Below, in pieces: positions 23,643 to 33,529 of a stretch of DNA of 52,611 bases (within the stretch, counting starts at the first letter, position 1; every line of letters starts with the position of its first letter). Location of the stretch: NCBI GenBank assembly GCA_949298975.1, contig CASFYR010000024.1, positions 1-52,611 on the forward strand, given 5' to 3'. Made by a program: the position numbers and the translations under genes. The notes below the pieces were generated by a model. It searched no databases. It was not told the DNA's origin and saw only the letters and a program-made list of their open reading frames with translations. Source of the DNA: an uncultured Bacillota bacterium (lineage in GTDB: Bacteria > Bacillota_I > Bacilli_A > Erysipelotrichales > Erysipelotrichaceae).

Positions 23643-24824
23643 ATGTTTTCAAAAGAGAAGATTAAGATCGCGATCGAAGCGATGAAAGAGAACAATATAG
23701 ATATGTGGATCGTTGCAGGACAAGAGTCAGCGACCAATACTGAACCGATATTATCAATTCTGAGTGATGCCGAGTTCATTGGTCTGACCGCCTGTATTTT
23801 TAATTCTGACGGAACCAGCGCAGCTGTCTGCACGCCGATCGATGCCAACGGTTATGTTCATCATGGCGTATTTGACGAAGTGCTGCCTTTCCCGGTTTCA
23901 TTTACCGATACTTTGGGCGAATACATTAAAAAGAAAGCGCCGAAGCGGATCGGCTTAGACTATTCATTGGAAAATCCCAGTGCTGACGGCTTGTCACTGG
24001 GGATGTATCAGACCTTAGAAGAAGCTTTTAAGAAAGCCGATTATCAAGGTGAAGTAGTATCGGCGGAAAGAGTGGTCGTCAAGGTCAGAGGGATAAAAAC
24101 CGAAGAAGAATTAGCCAAGATCAAAAAGGCCTGTGAGGCAGCTGAAGAGATCTTTAATGATGCCAAATCATTTATCAAAGCCGGAATGAATTGCAAAGAT
24201 GTGTACGCTTTCTTCCAAAGCGAAGTCGAACGCAAAGGCTATGGTTATTCCTGGCCGAAATCGTGTAATCCGGGCGTTTTCTCCGGTGATGGCTGTCCGG
24301 GCGGACACATGGGAGCCCCTGACTATCCAATCTCTTATGGCGATGTCGTCAATATCGATTTTGGCATTGTGGTTGATGGTTATGGCTGCGATTTACAGCG
24401 AATGTATTATGTTTTAAAAGAAGGCGAAACCGAAGCTCCGCAGGATATCGTCGATGCTTTCAACGCAGTAAGAGATGGTATCCAGTTAGCTGCCAAAGCA
24501 TTAAAACCGGGAGTTACCGGACTTGAAGTTGATACGGTAGCCCGTGAATATATCATGTCCAAAGGTTTTCCATCATGGAATGCCGCACTGGGTCATCAAA
24601 TGGGTCAGGTAGCTCATGACGGCGGACCGCTTCTGGGACCGGAAAGACCGCGTTATAACCGTGATGAGCTGATCAGATCACCGCTTTGCAAGAACATGGT
24701 CTTTACTCTGGAGCCAGGCGTTCCGACCAGGGCCGGAAGGATCGGTCTTGAAGAAGACGTGGTAGTGAAAGACGACGGAGCAGAATTTATCGTTCCGCCG
24801 CAAACGGAGCTTTACTTAATCTAA
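23643..24824 (+). CDS. M24 family Xaa-Pro aminopeptidase-like protein (first of three)
   Basis: A cytosolic metallopeptidase of the aminopeptidase P group, expected to release N-terminal residues next to proline. The 393 residues hold an N-terminal creatinase-like domain and a pita-bread catalytic domain. Metal ligands are visible: two Asp in NIDFGIVVDGYGCDLQRMYY, His in the VAHDGG region, Glu in TLEPGV and Glu in GLEEDVVV. It lies ten bases before the dpp permease gene, so uptake and hydrolysis of peptides are co-expressed. It is closely related to the gene at 30400. Confidence 0.88.
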   Translation: MFSKEKIKIAIEAMKENNIDMWIVAGQESATNTEPILSILSDAEFIGLTACIFNSDGTSAAVCTPIDANGYVHHGVFDEVLPFPVSFTDTLGEYIKKKAPKRIGLDYSLENPSADGLSLGMYQTLEEAFKKADYQGEVVSAERVVVKVRGIKTEEELAKIKKACEAAEEIFNDAKSFIKAGMNCKDVYAFFQSEVERKGYGYSWPKSCNPGVFSGDGCPGGHMGAPDYPISYGDVVNIDFGIVVDGYGCDLQRMYYVLKEGETEAPQDIVDAFNAVRDGIQLAAKALKPGVTGLEVDTVAREYIMSKGFPSWNAALGHQMGQVAHDGGPLLGPERPRYNRDELIRSPLCKNMVFTLEPGVPTRAGRIGLEEDVVVKDDGAEFIVPPQTELYLI

Positions 24825-24834
24825 GGAGGTCAAC

Positions 24835-25758
24835 ATGTTTAAATATGTAGTTAACAGATTACTGATCGGCTGTTTGACCCTGTTTGTCTTGGCGACCATC
24901 ACTTTCTTTGGCGTCAAGGCTATTCCGGGCAATCCTTTTGCTCAGGATAATAAAGGTCTATCACCGGAAGCCTATGCCGCTTTGGAAAAGAAGTATGGTC
25001 TGGATAAACCGGTAACCGAACAGTATGTCATTTATCTGAATAATGCACTGCATATGGACTTTGGTGAATCGATCGCCAAAAAAGGGGTAGAGGTCATTGA
25101 TATCATTGTCGACCGGGCACCGGTAACGGCAAAACTCGGTATCGTCGCCTTTGTCATATCGATCGTTGTCGGTATTACTTTAGGTATTATATCTGCCCTT
25201 ACCAAACGAAGGTGGGTCAATAATATCATTACCACTTTCGCTACTCTTGGCGTTTCGATACCGGGGTTCTTGTTTGCGATTATCGCAATGTACTTTTTGG
25301 GCGTTAAACTTAAACTGCTGCCGGTCATGGAACTTACCAGCTGGCGTCATTATATTCTTCCGGCTTTAGCGCTGTCATTGAGTCCGATTTCAATGATAAC
25401 CCGTTTGACCAGAAGCTCGCTGAAAGATGTCATGAACAAAGACTATATTACTTTGGCCCGAAGCAAAGGAACCAAAGAATTAAAAGTAATTGTTAAGCAC
25501 GGTCTTAAAAACGCCATGCTTCCAATCGTAACATATTGCGGACCGATGTTTGCCGGATTGGTTACCGGATCGGTCGTAATTGAAAAGCTGTTCACGATTC
25601 CGGGCATCGGCGCTGAATTTACCAACAGCATTACCAACCGTGATTACACTTTGGTCATGGGACTTACCATCTTCTTTGGTGCAATCGTCATTGTGATGAA
25701 TTTGATATCTGATATCGTGGCGGCAATAATCGATCCGCGGATCAAACTTGGAAAGTAG
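24835..25758 (+). CDS. dppB: Oligo/dipeptide ABC transporter permease (DppB/OppB type)
   Basis: First membrane subunit of a peptide importer. It opens with the typical YVVNRLLIGCLTLFVLATITFF membrane anchor region and has about six membrane segments. The cytoplasmic loop around YITLARSKGTKELKVIVKH docks on the ATPases. The 307 residues are standard. AAGGAGG precedes the start. The choice between di- and oligopeptides, or nickel in some relatives, cannot be made from sequence; peptidase neighbours favour peptides. Confidence 0.92.
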   Translation: MFKYVVNRLLIGCLTLFVLATITFFGVKAIPGNPFAQDNKGLSPEAYAALEKKYGLDKPVTEQYVIYLNNALHMDFGESIAKKGVEVIDIIVDRAPVTAKLGIVAFVISIVVGITLGIISALTKRRWVNNIITTFATLGVSIPGFLFAIIAMYFLGVKLKLLPVMELTSWRHYILPALALSLSPISMITRLTRSSLKDVMNKDYITLARSKGTKELKVIVKHGLKNAMLPIVTYCGPMFAGLVTGSVVIEKLFTIPGIGAEFTNSITNRDYTLVMGLTIFFGAIVIVMNLISDIVAAIIDPRIKLGK

Positions 25759-25768
25759 GTGAATTCAA

Positions 25769-26692
25769 ATGAGCGAAAAACAAATAGTATTAACAGATGA
25801 TATGTTCGAGCTTTTGGATGAAAGTGAAAAAAATTCCGAGTTTATTGCCATTCAAAGCAAGACATTCGTCAAAGATTCATGGGATCGCTTCCGCAAAAAT
25901 AAATTAGCTATGGCCGGACTTGTCTTTTTGACTTTGATGGTCTTGGGAGCGATCGTTGTGCCGATGGTTTCACCATATGGTTACAGTGAACAAAACATGG
26001 CGCTGCGTAATGCTTTGCCAAGCCTCGAGCATCCTTTCGGTACTGATAAACTGGGACAGGATATTTTGGTCAGAGTAATGTATGGCGCCCGGATCTCGCT
26101 GGCGATCGGTTTTGCGACCGCCGGTATCAACTTGTTTATCGGAATCATCTATGGCGGCATTTCCGGCTATGTTGGTGGGAAGGTCGATATGGTGATGATG
26201 CGGATCATCGATATCATCTATGCTGTTCCAAGTTTGTTATATGTTATTTTGATCCTGATGGTTTTCGGCAATACTATTCAGAGTATGATCATCGCTATCT
26301 GCGTTACCTCCTGGATCCAGATGGCACGTCAGGTCAGAACTCAGGTCATGTCCTTAAAGGAAATGGAGTTTGCTCTGGCGGCGAAAGTACTGGGTGCCGG
26401 TCATATGCGGATCTTGCTTAAACATTTAGTTGTTAACGCTCTTGGTCCAATCATCGTTTGCTTGACCATGATGGTACCAAACGCCATATTTACTGAATCA
26501 TTCCTGTCGTTTGTCGGTATCGGCCTGGAAATGACGATTCCAAGCTGGGGCCGTTTAGCCAACGAATGCCGACAGCTGATCTTTACTTATCCGATTCAGA
26601 TCATATGGCCGGTAGCTGCCATCTGCTTGACCATCCTGTCGCTGAACTTTGTCGGTGACGGTCTTGGGGAAGCATTGGAAGCAAAAAGGTAG
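25769..26692 (+). CDS. dppC: Oligo/dipeptide ABC transporter permease (DppC/OppC type)
   Basis: Second permease subunit, 307 residues. It has a soluble N-terminal arm of about 45 residues, then six membrane segments. HPFGTDKLGQDILVRVMYGAR is the family's periplasmic signature, and the coupling loop lies around LAAKVLGAGHMRIL. TAGGTGAATTC precedes the start. It lies between dppB and the two ATPase genes in standard order. Confidence 0.93.
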   Translation: MSEKQIVLTDDMFELLDESEKNSEFIAIQSKTFVKDSWDRFRKNKLAMAGLVFLTLMVLGAIVVPMVSPYGYSEQNMALRNALPSLEHPFGTDKLGQDILVRVMYGARISLAIGFATAGINLFIGIIYGGISGYVGGKVDMVMMRIIDIIYAVPSLLYVILILMVFGNTIQSMIIAICVTSWIQMARQVRTQVMSLKEMEFALAAKVLGAGHMRILLKHLVVNALGPIIVCLTMMVPNAIFTESFLSFVGIGLEMTIPSWGRLANECRQLIFTYPIQIIWPVAAICLTILSLNFVGDGLGEALEAKR

Positions 26693-26701
26693 GTGAAAGA
26701 T

Positions 26702-27703
26702 ATGTCATTGTTAGAAGTAAAGAATTTACGAACCAATTTCAGAACCGAGCAGGGCAAGGTCCAGGCCGTTCGTGATATATCTTTTACCTTGGAACAAGGT
26801 GAAGTGCTAGGGATTGTTGGTGAATCGGGATCGGGCAAAAGCCAGTCCATGTATTCAATTATCGGTTTGTTGGCAGACAACGGTGAGGTTGAAAGTGGTG
26901 ATGTGATCTTTGACGGAAAAGATATTTCCCGCAAAAACTTTAAAAACAAAAAAGAATATGAATCGTTTATGGCGGAGATCCGCGGCAATACAATGGCCAT
27001 GATCTTCCAGGATCCGATGACATTCTTGAATCCGGTATTAAAGATCGAAACCCAACTTGTTGAACCGCTGCTCAATCACACGAAGATGACGAAGGCTGAG
27101 GCAAGGAATAGAGCATTGGAACTTATGCGGCTAGTAGGAATTCCTTCTCCTGAAAAAAGAATTACGCAGTATCCGTTTGAATTTTCCGGCGGTATGCGTC
27201 AGCGAATTGTTATTGCGATCGCCTTAGCCTGTAGTCCCAAGTTGATCATTGCCGACGAACCGACCACAGCCCTGGATGTTACGATTCAAGCTCAGGTTTT
27301 GGAGCTGATCGAAGAACTTAAAAACGAAAGTGATTCGGCAATTATTATGATCACGCACGATTTAGGCGTTGTTGCCAAACTTTGCGACCGCATCGCTATT
27401 ATGTATGGCGGCAAGATCGTCGAGATCGGCACGGACCGCGAGATCTTCTATGAACCGAAGCATCCGTATACGCTCGGACTTCTGAGTTGTGTTGCCAACC
27501 CGGAAGACTACGATGAGAAAGAGTTGACCCCGATTCCCGGATCGCCGCCGGATCTGTTGAATCCGCCGAAAGGCTGTCCGTTTGTGGATCGTTGTGCAAA
27601 AGCGATGAAAGTGTGCAAAGTGATGGAACCATCTGTCAAAACCTTCAGCAAGACCCATCAGTGTGCATGCTGGTTAAATGACAGTAAGGCGGTGAGAAAA
27701 TGA
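26702..27703 (+). CDS. dppD: Peptide ABC transporter ATPase (DppD/OppD type)
   Basis: First of two ATPases powering the importer. Walker A is GESGSGKSQ, the signature is FSGGMRQRIVIAIAL, and Walker B is LIIADEPTTALD. A cysteine-bearing oligopeptide-transporter C-terminal tail (NPPKGCPFVDRC) resembles the iron-sulphur motif of relatives. I start it at ATG 26702 because AGGTGA (26691-26696) sits the right distance upstream; a GTG at 26693 would overlap that site. The stop overlaps the dppF start by four bases. Confidence 0.93.
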   Translation: MSLLEVKNLRTNFRTEQGKVQAVRDISFTLEQGEVLGIVGESGSGKSQSMYSIIGLLADNGEVESGDVIFDGKDISRKNFKNKKEYESFMAEIRGNTMAMIFQDPMTFLNPVLKIETQLVEPLLNHTKMTKAEARNRALELMRLVGIPSPEKRITQYPFEFSGGMRQRIVIAIALACSPKLIIADEPTTALDVTIQAQVLELIEELKNESDSAIIMITHDLGVVAKLCDRIAIMYGGKIVEIGTDREIFYEPKHPYTLGLLSCVANPEDYDEKELTPIPGSPPDLLNPPKGCPFVDRCAKAMKVCKVMEPSVKTFSKTHQCACWLNDSKAVRK

Positions 27704-28677
27704 GTGAAAAACCAATTTTAAGCGTAAAAAACTTAAAGACCTATTTCGATGTTACCAAAGGGCTCTTCTCACCCAAGCAGATCGTTAAAGCGGTCGATGA
27801 TGTCAGTTTTGATGTCTATCCCAATGAGACTTTCGGTTTAGTTGGCGAATCGGGTTGTGGTAAATCAACTTTGGGCCGGACGATCGTTAAATTGTATGAT
27901 CCGGTCGAGGGTTCGATCGAATTCAAAGGTCAGGATATCGCTAAACTGAAAGGAAAAGAATTGAAAGATTTCCGCAAAAGCATGCAGATGATCTTCCAGG
28001 ATCCTTATGCATCGCTCAATCCACGGATGACGGTCGGTGAAATCATCAAAGAGCCGATGATCATTCACAATATTTATGACAACGACGAACAAAGAGAAGC
28101 CCGAGTCGTTGAATTGCTTAAGATCGTTGGTTTGAAACCGGACCATATTCGCCGTTACCCGGCAGAATTCTCCGGCGGTCAAAGACAAAGAATCGGCATT
28201 GCCAGAGCGCTGGCGGTAAATCCGGAGTTTATTGTCTGTGATGAACCGATCTCAGCTTTGGATGTATCGATCCAGGCACAGGTCATTAATCTTTTAAAAA
28301 ACATTCAAAAAGAGATGGGGCTATCTTATCTCTTCATCGCTCATGATCTTAGTATGGTTAAACACATTTCCGATAAGATCGGAGTCATGTATTTAGGTCA
28401 CATGATGGAATGCGGCCCAAGCAACGATGTCTATCATCGCCCGCTGCATCCATACACAACGGCATTATTATCAGCAATCTCGATTCCGGACCCGGACGTT
28501 GCTAAGGCAAAGAGTCGGATCGTTTTGGAAGGTGAAATACCTTCGCCGATCAATTCGCCGCAAGGCTGTGCTTTCTGCACCAGATGTTCCAAAGCCACAG
28601 AACGCTGTCATAAGGAAAAACCGCAGCCGATCAAGGTAGGGAATCGTTTAGTCTCGTGTTTCTTGTATGAAAGATAG
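27700..28677 (+). CDS. dppF: Peptide ABC transporter ATPase (DppF/OppF type)
   Basis: Second ATPase of the importer, 325 residues, pairing with DppD. Walker [10 protein letters not shown], signature [15 protein letters not shown] and Walker [13 protein letters not shown] are intact, with the same cysteine-containing C-terminal segment ([11 protein letters not shown]). AAGGCGGTGAG lies inside the end of dppD, and the start overlaps its stop (ATGA), so translation is coupled. Confidence 0.93.
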   Translation: MSEKPILSVKNLKTYFDVTKGLFSPKQIVKAVDDVSFDVYPNETFGLVGESGCGKSTLGRTIVKLYDPVEGSIEFKGQDIAKLKGKELKDFRKSMQMIFQDPYASLNPRMTVGEIIKEPMIIHNIYDNDEQREARVVELLKIVGLKPDHIRRYPAEFSGGQRQRIGIARALAVNPEFIVCDEPISALDVSIQAQVINLLKNIQKEMGLSYLFIAHDLSMVKHISDKIGVMYLGHMMECGPSNDVYHRPLHPYTTALLSAISIPDPDVAKAKSRIVLEGEIPSPINSPQGCAFCTRCSKATERCHKEKPQPIKVGNRLVSCFLYER

Positions 28678-28687
28678 GAGGAGAAGT

Positions 28688-30337
28688 ATGAAAAACACAT
28701 TGAAGAAATTATCTTTGATCCTAATTGCGTTATTCATGGCTATCTCATTGACTGCTTGTGGCGGCGGCGATGAAGGGACGGGGGAGGTTACTTATAAGGA
28801 TACCTTCACTTACGCAATCGGTGGTGAACCGCAGTATCTTGATCCGGCGGTAGCTTCCGACTCAGTGGCTTCTTACATTTTGAATCAGACTTATTATCCG
28901 ATGTTCGCAATCGGTGAGGACGGCAGTCTGGTCAAGGAGGCCTGTACATCTTATGAAGAAGATGATAGCGGAACGGTTTATACTTTCCATCTGACAGAAG
29001 AAAACTATTGGTCTGATGGTGAAAAAGTAACTGCTCATCACTATGTATACGGTATGATGAGAGCTCTGGGACTTGGTTCAGCTGATTCTTACTATTCTTA
29101 TTTCATTCGTAACTATGTAAAGAATGCATCTAAGTACGGAGCTGACGGCTCAACAGCTAAGATCGCCGATATGTCAGATGTCGGAATCAAGGCAGTGGAT
29201 GATTATACGATCGAAATCACTTTGGAAAAACCTTGCGATTACTTCGTTAACTTAATGACCGCCGGCGTCTTCTATCCATTAAGAGAAGATGTAGCTCCAG
29301 AGCTTGATTATACCTGGGCTGGTGAAGCTCATGTAACCAATGGGCCTTACACTTATGAATCAATCGATAAAGCTACCGAGATCGTTATGGTCAAGAACGA
29401 ATACTTCTTTGACGCTGATAATATAACTACATCTAAACTGGTTGCTAAAGTCATGCCGGATGCCGATGCTCAGCTTATTGCTTTCGAAGCAGGTGAGATC
29501 GACTTTGCCACCAATGTTGAACCATCAACAGCATATGCCCGTTATGAAGGTCAGCCGGAACTGTTCGTTTCTGATGCTGTTATCAATTACTACATGATGA
29601 TGAACGCTTATAAAGCATCAGATGCTCTTAAGGATGTCAGAGTACGTCGTGCTATTCAGCTTGGCATTGACCGCTCCAACATTATCACAGCGCTTGATTC
29701 CGGTGATATCTACTATGAATTATACGGTTATGTGCCAATGGGCTTTGCCGGTGTTGACGGTGATTTCCGCAGCGAACAGGATGAAACCGAACAGCTGGTA
29801 TATACCGATAAAGAAGAAGCTAAGGCTTTGATGGAAGCAGCTGGTTATAATGAAAATAACCGTTTGACTCTGACCTACAGCACTAACCAGGCTGCAATGC
29901 ATGATACTGTCGCTGCAGTAATCAAGGAAGAATTATCCGACATCTATATCGATGTCGTCATCGATCAGAAAGAACTCAGAATCTTCTTTGACGAAAGAGA
30001 TAACCAGGGTGTAACTGAATTGGCCCGTGGCGCTATGTCTGCTGACTATATGGACCCAACTACATTCCTTGAAATGGCTAATTCCAAAAACCAGTATGGT
30101 AATGTTACCTGGGGTGACGAAAAATTTGATGCTTTATTAGCAGAATCTGATTTATTAACCGGTGATGAAAGAATGGAAAAACTCCATGAAGCAGAAAATT
30201 ACCTAGTAGGCGAAATGGCTTATACTTGCCCATTATTTGGCTATAAGACCCTATGCTTAGGTGTTGCCGGCCTTGAAGGAGCGGTATCTTCGCCGCAAGG
30301 CAATCATACTTTCTGGTATGTAAAGGTTCCTGCTTAA
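28688..30337 (+). CDS. Peptide-binding lipoprotein (SBP family 5)
   Basis: Extracellular receptor of the peptide transporter. A lipoprotein signal ends LTAC with Cys24, followed by a family-5 solute-binding domain (FTYAIGGEPQYLDPA, VRRAIQLGIDRSNI). TAGGAGGAG fixes the start at 28688, giving 549 residues; an in-frame upstream ATG at 28667 lies inside dppF and would spoil the signal peptide. It comes last among the dpp genes and ends before a strong hairpin, which may raise its mRNA relative to the permeases or downstream genes. Confidence 0.92.
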   Translation: MKNTLKKLSLILIALFMAISLTACGGGDEGTGEVTYKDTFTYAIGGEPQYLDPAVASDSVASYILNQTYYPMFAIGEDGSLVKEACTSYEEDDSGTVYTFHLTEENYWSDGEKVTAHHYVYGMMRALGLGSADSYYSYFIRNYVKNASKYGADGSTAKIADMSDVGIKAVDDYTIEITLEKPCDYFVNLMTAGVFYPLREDVAPELDYTWAGEAHVTNGPYTYESIDKATEIVMVKNEYFFDADNITTSKLVAKVMPDADAQLIAFEAGEIDFATNVEPSTAYARYEGQPELFVSDAVINYYMMMNAYKASDALKDVRVRRAIQLGIDRSNIITALDSGDIYYELYGYVPMGFAGVDGDFRSEQDETEQLVYTDKEEAKALMEAAGYNENNRLTLTYSTNQAAMHDTVAAVIKEELSDIYIDVVIDQKELRIFFDERDNQGVTELARGAMSADYMDPTTFLEMANSKNQYGNVTWGDEKFDALLAESDLLTGDERMEKLHEAENYLVGEMAYTCPLFGYKTLCLGVAGLEGAVSSPQGNHTFWYVKVPA

Positions 30338-30348
30338 AAAACTAATTT

Positions 30349-30380
30349 AATAGGGAGTTCACTTCCGAACTCCCTATTTT
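30349..30380 (+). terminator. Hairpin between the transporter genes and the peptidase genes
   Basis: Twelve-base perfect arms (30349-30360, 30367-30378) with a six-base loop, then TTTT. It looks like a terminator, but the next ATG lies only about 20 bases on and no promoter fits in between, so read-through or processing is implied. Confidence 0.8.
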
Positions 30381-30399
30381 GCAAGATGAGGTGAAAACG

Positions 30400-31590
30400 A
30401 TGAAATTAGATCAAGAAAAATTACCAATCATATATGAAGCAATGAAAAAGAATAATGTTGATGCCTGGCTGATAACCGGCCGCGAGAGCATTATGAAGAG
30501 CGAACCGGTCTTGCCGGTATTAGGCGATATGGACTTCATAATCGCTACCACGCTGATCTTTACGGCTGATGGCAGATGCATAGCAATTGTGTCCCCTTTA
30601 GATATCGAAGGCTATAAACTGATCGAAGGAATCGATGAAGTATATGAATATCCGGGAACGATGGAAGAAACAATCTTTGAGGTATTGTCTAAACTTGATT
30701 TTTCGACCCTGGCGCTGGATTATTGCCCGACCGACGCCGCGGCAGACGGTTTGACTTACGGCATGTATCTCAAATTGAAGGATATTCTGGATAAGCTGGA
30801 TAAACCAGTCAAGACAGTCAGTGCTTTTCCGATCATAGCGGAGGTGCGCGGCCGCAAAACTTCCAGTCAGATTGCCAAGATCAAACATTGCGCCATTAAG
30901 GCGGATGAATATTTAAGAAGGGTGCCTGAAATATGTAAAGAGGGTACAACATCGCTTGATATCTTTAATTTCCTGCATGAAGTAGCCTACAGCGAAGGGT
31001 ATGGCATGTCGTGGTCTGATTCGCAATGTCCGGGTGTCAATGTCGATCCGGACGTACCTTCAGGACACATGGGAATTATTGAAACCCCGATCAAAAAAGG
31101 ATACCTCATCAATATCGATTACGGCGTAAGCAAAGACGGCTACTGTTCTGATTTGCAGCGGATGTACTATGTCTTAAAAGACGATGAAGAAGATGCGCCT
31201 GAGCATATCAAACATGCGTTTAATGTGGTAAGGGAAGCCACCTGGAAAGCCAAAGAATTTATGCGGGCCGGAGTTACCGGCTTTGAAGTCGATCAGATCG
31301 CCCGGCATCATGTCGTTGACTGGGGTTTTGATTCCTGGAATGCCGCTTTAGGTCATCAGGTTGGTCATGTCACTCATGACGGCGGGACGATTCTAGCTAA
31401 CCGTCGGCCGCGATATAACACACCGGATCTTATCGATACCCCGTTGCAGGTAGGCAATGTCTTCACGATCGAGCCGGGAATTGAAATTGCCGAGGGGCGT
31501 ATCGGGCTGGAAGAAGATGTCGTTATTACCGAAAACGGGACAGAGTGGCTGGTTGAGCCGCAAAAAGAGTTGATTCTGATCAGGATCTAG
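30400..31590 (+). CDS. M24 family Xaa-Pro aminopeptidase-like protein (second of three)
   Basis: A paralogue of the gene at 23643. The five metal ligands are in NIDYGVSKDGYCSDLQ, GHVTHDGG, TIEPGIEI and GLEEDVVI. GAGGTGA (30388-30394) selects the ATG at 30400, giving 396 residues, rather than an upstream ATG overlapping the hairpin. It opens the second half of the peptide locus, which carries intracellular peptidases. Two similar enzymes in one locus suggest different preferences in the second or third peptide position. Confidence 0.88.
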   Translation: MKLDQEKLPIIYEAMKKNNVDAWLITGRESIMKSEPVLPVLGDMDFIIATTLIFTADGRCIAIVSPLDIEGYKLIEGIDEVYEYPGTMEETIFEVLSKLDFSTLALDYCPTDAAADGLTYGMYLKLKDILDKLDKPVKTVSAFPIIAEVRGRKTSSQIAKIKHCAIKADEYLRRVPEICKEGTTSLDIFNFLHEVAYSEGYGMSWSDSQCPGVNVDPDVPSGHMGIIETPIKKGYLINIDYGVSKDGYCSDLQRMYYVLKDDEEDAPEHIKHAFNVVREATWKAKEFMRAGVTGFEVDQIARHHVVDWGFDSWNAALGHQVGHVTHDGGTILANRRPRYNTPDLIDTPLQVGNVFTIEPGIEIAEGRIGLEEDVVITENGTEWLVEPQKELILIRI

Positions 31591-31599
31591 GAGATATTT

Positions 31600-33525
31600 A
31601 TGGAAAAGATTGCTTTGGATTTATTTACAAAATATGCTTTTTTGGCAAACCTGACGGCTTATCGTTCTAAATTGCTGTTTAACGAATATAAATGTGATCT
31701 GAAAAATAATGATTATCTGGTGCGCCTGCACGAGTTAGATCCCAATTCAAAAGAAGATGTAATTTTGGCTGACTGGCAAAAAAATATCAAAACGGCAGTT
31801 TTAGCTGACGAGTTATTCCTTTTAAGAAAAGACGAAGACTATCATTATCCGCATACCAAGTTTTATCGCTTAATTGACGGAAAAGAAGAACTGGCTTTTG
31901 AATTGCCGCTGGCGGTTGGCAAGATCGATATTTTGAGCGAAGAATATTATCTTGTATCGTCAACAATCAAAACCGACGAAGCCGATCTTTATCTGGCTGA
32001 TGAAGCCACTAAAGAAAAAGTTTGGCAGAAAAAGGAAGCTAATAAAGATTATGTTGTCTTTGACGAATACCCTTTCTTCTTTAATGGCGAGGGGATCATC
32101 AACGGCAATCGTAACACTCTATTCTTGGTTGATCGCAAGACCCTGGCAGTAAAGCGGATCACTTTGGCGACAATGGATGTCGAAAGCTATGACTTTAAAG
32201 ACGGCAAGATCCTTTATACCGGTATTGACTTTGAAAGTTTTAAAGGCAAGTGGTCAAAAGTTTATGAATATGATCTGAACACCGGCGAAACAGCGACTTT
32301 GTTTGACGGGGTGATGCAGATTACCCGTTCGTTCTATGACGGGGATGATGTCGTTGTGGCCGGGACTTTCGCCAAAGAGTACGGTGCGATGGAGTCAAGC
32401 AAATTCTATATCTTAAAAGACGGAACGATGACCCTGGCAGTCGACGTAGAATACTCGCTTTATAACAGTGTTGGGTCTGACTGCCGTTACGGTTCACTGA
32501 AAAACTATCTGAAACATGACGGCGTTTCTTATTTTATAACTTCGTATGAATCACGCAGCATCGTTTTAAAATATCATGACCGCCGGCTGACCACTTTCGT
32601 TTCATTTGAAGGTTCGGTTGACGATATGTGTTTCCTTGATCATATCTATATCATCAGTCTCAAAGATCAGAAATTGCAGGAAGTTTACGACGGCGAGAGC
32701 CTTGAAGCTCTGACCGATCTTAATGAAGCGGTACTGTTTGGCAAATATGTTGGCAAACCGCATAAAGTAACGGTCGATAAGCCGATGAAAGTTGACGGCT
32801 GGGTCATTGAGCCGATTGATTATGATCCAAATAAGAAATATCCGGCTATATTAGATATCCATGGCGGACCTAAGTGTTCTTATGGCGAAGTGTTCTACCA
32901 CGAAATGCAGCACTGGGCCTCGCTGGGTTATTTCGTCATGTATTGCAACCCTAGAGGATCAGACGGCAAAGGCAACGCTTATGCTGATCTGCGCCATAAT
33001 TACGGCAAGATTGATTATGAAGATATCATGGACTTTGTCGATAAGGTCTTGGAAGTATATCCAAGTATCGATCCTGACCATCTGGGCGTTACCGGCGGCA
33101 GTTACGGCGGTTATATGACTAACTGGATCATCGGCCATACCGATCGCTTTAAAGGTGCGGCCACCCAAAGATCGATCTCCAACTGGATCTCGATGGTTTG
33201 TGCCAGTGATTACGGTATTGATTTTCCGATCGAGCAGGAATTTGATGATCTTTACAACTGCCAGGAAGAGTTATGGGATATGTCGCCGCTCAAATATGCC
33301 AATAATGTCAAGACGCCGACTTTATTTATCCATTCGACCGAAGATTACCGCTGTCCGATCCCAGAAGGCATCCAGCTTTATACCGTGCTCAAATGCCGGC
33401 AGGTTGATGCCAAGCTGGTAGCGTTCATCGGCGAAAACCATGAGCTATCAAGAAGCGGGAAACCGCTCCATCGGATCAAACGACTGGAAGAAATTACTAA
33501 TTGGCTCAATAAATATGTGAGGTAG
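31600..33525 (+). CDS. S9 prolyl-oligopeptidase family serine peptidase
   Basis: A cytosolic alpha/beta-hydrolase peptidase of the prolyl oligopeptidase/acylaminoacyl peptidase group. The N-terminal 400 residues are beta-rich and probably form the propeller that gates access. The catalytic domain has GGSYGGYMT with nucleophile Ser501, Asp582 in STEDYRCP and His614 in GENHELS. The 641 residues are typical and no signal peptide is seen. GGAGATATTT precedes the start, nine bases after the M24 gene. It fits digestion of proline-containing oligopeptides brought in by Dpp. Confidence 0.87.
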   Translation: MEKIALDLFTKYAFLANLTAYRSKLLFNEYKCDLKNNDYLVRLHELDPNSKEDVILADWQKNIKTAVLADELFLLRKDEDYHYPHTKFYRLIDGKEELAFELPLAVGKIDILSEEYYLVSSTIKTDEADLYLADEATKEKVWQKKEANKDYVVFDEYPFFFNGEGIINGNRNTLFLVDRKTLAVKRITLATMDVESYDFKDGKILYTGIDFESFKGKWSKVYEYDLNTGETATLFDGVMQITRSFYDGDDVVVAGTFAKEYGAMESSKFYILKDGTMTLAVDVEYSLYNSVGSDCRYGSLKNYLKHDGVSYFITSYESRSIVLKYHDRRLTTFVSFEGSVDDMCFLDHIYIISLKDQKLQEVYDGESLEALTDLNEAVLFGKYVGKPHKVTVDKPMKVDGWVIEPIDYDPNKKYPAILDIHGGPKCSYGEVFYHEMQHWASLGYFVMYCNPRGSDGKGNAYADLRHNYGKIDYEDIMDFVDKVLEVYPSIDPDHLGVTGGSYGGYMTNWIIGHTDRFKGAATQRSISNWISMVCASDYGIDFPIEQEFDDLYNCQEELWDMSPLKYANNVKTPTLFIHSTEDYRCPIPEGIQLYTVLKCRQVDAKLVAFIGENHELSRSGKPLHRIKRLEEITNWLNKYVR

Positions 33526-33529
33526 CAAG

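Noticed and set aside
28667-28687. Longer peptide-receptor start inside dppF
   Set aside because: TAGGAGGAG precedes 28688, and the longer form would push the signal peptide inward.
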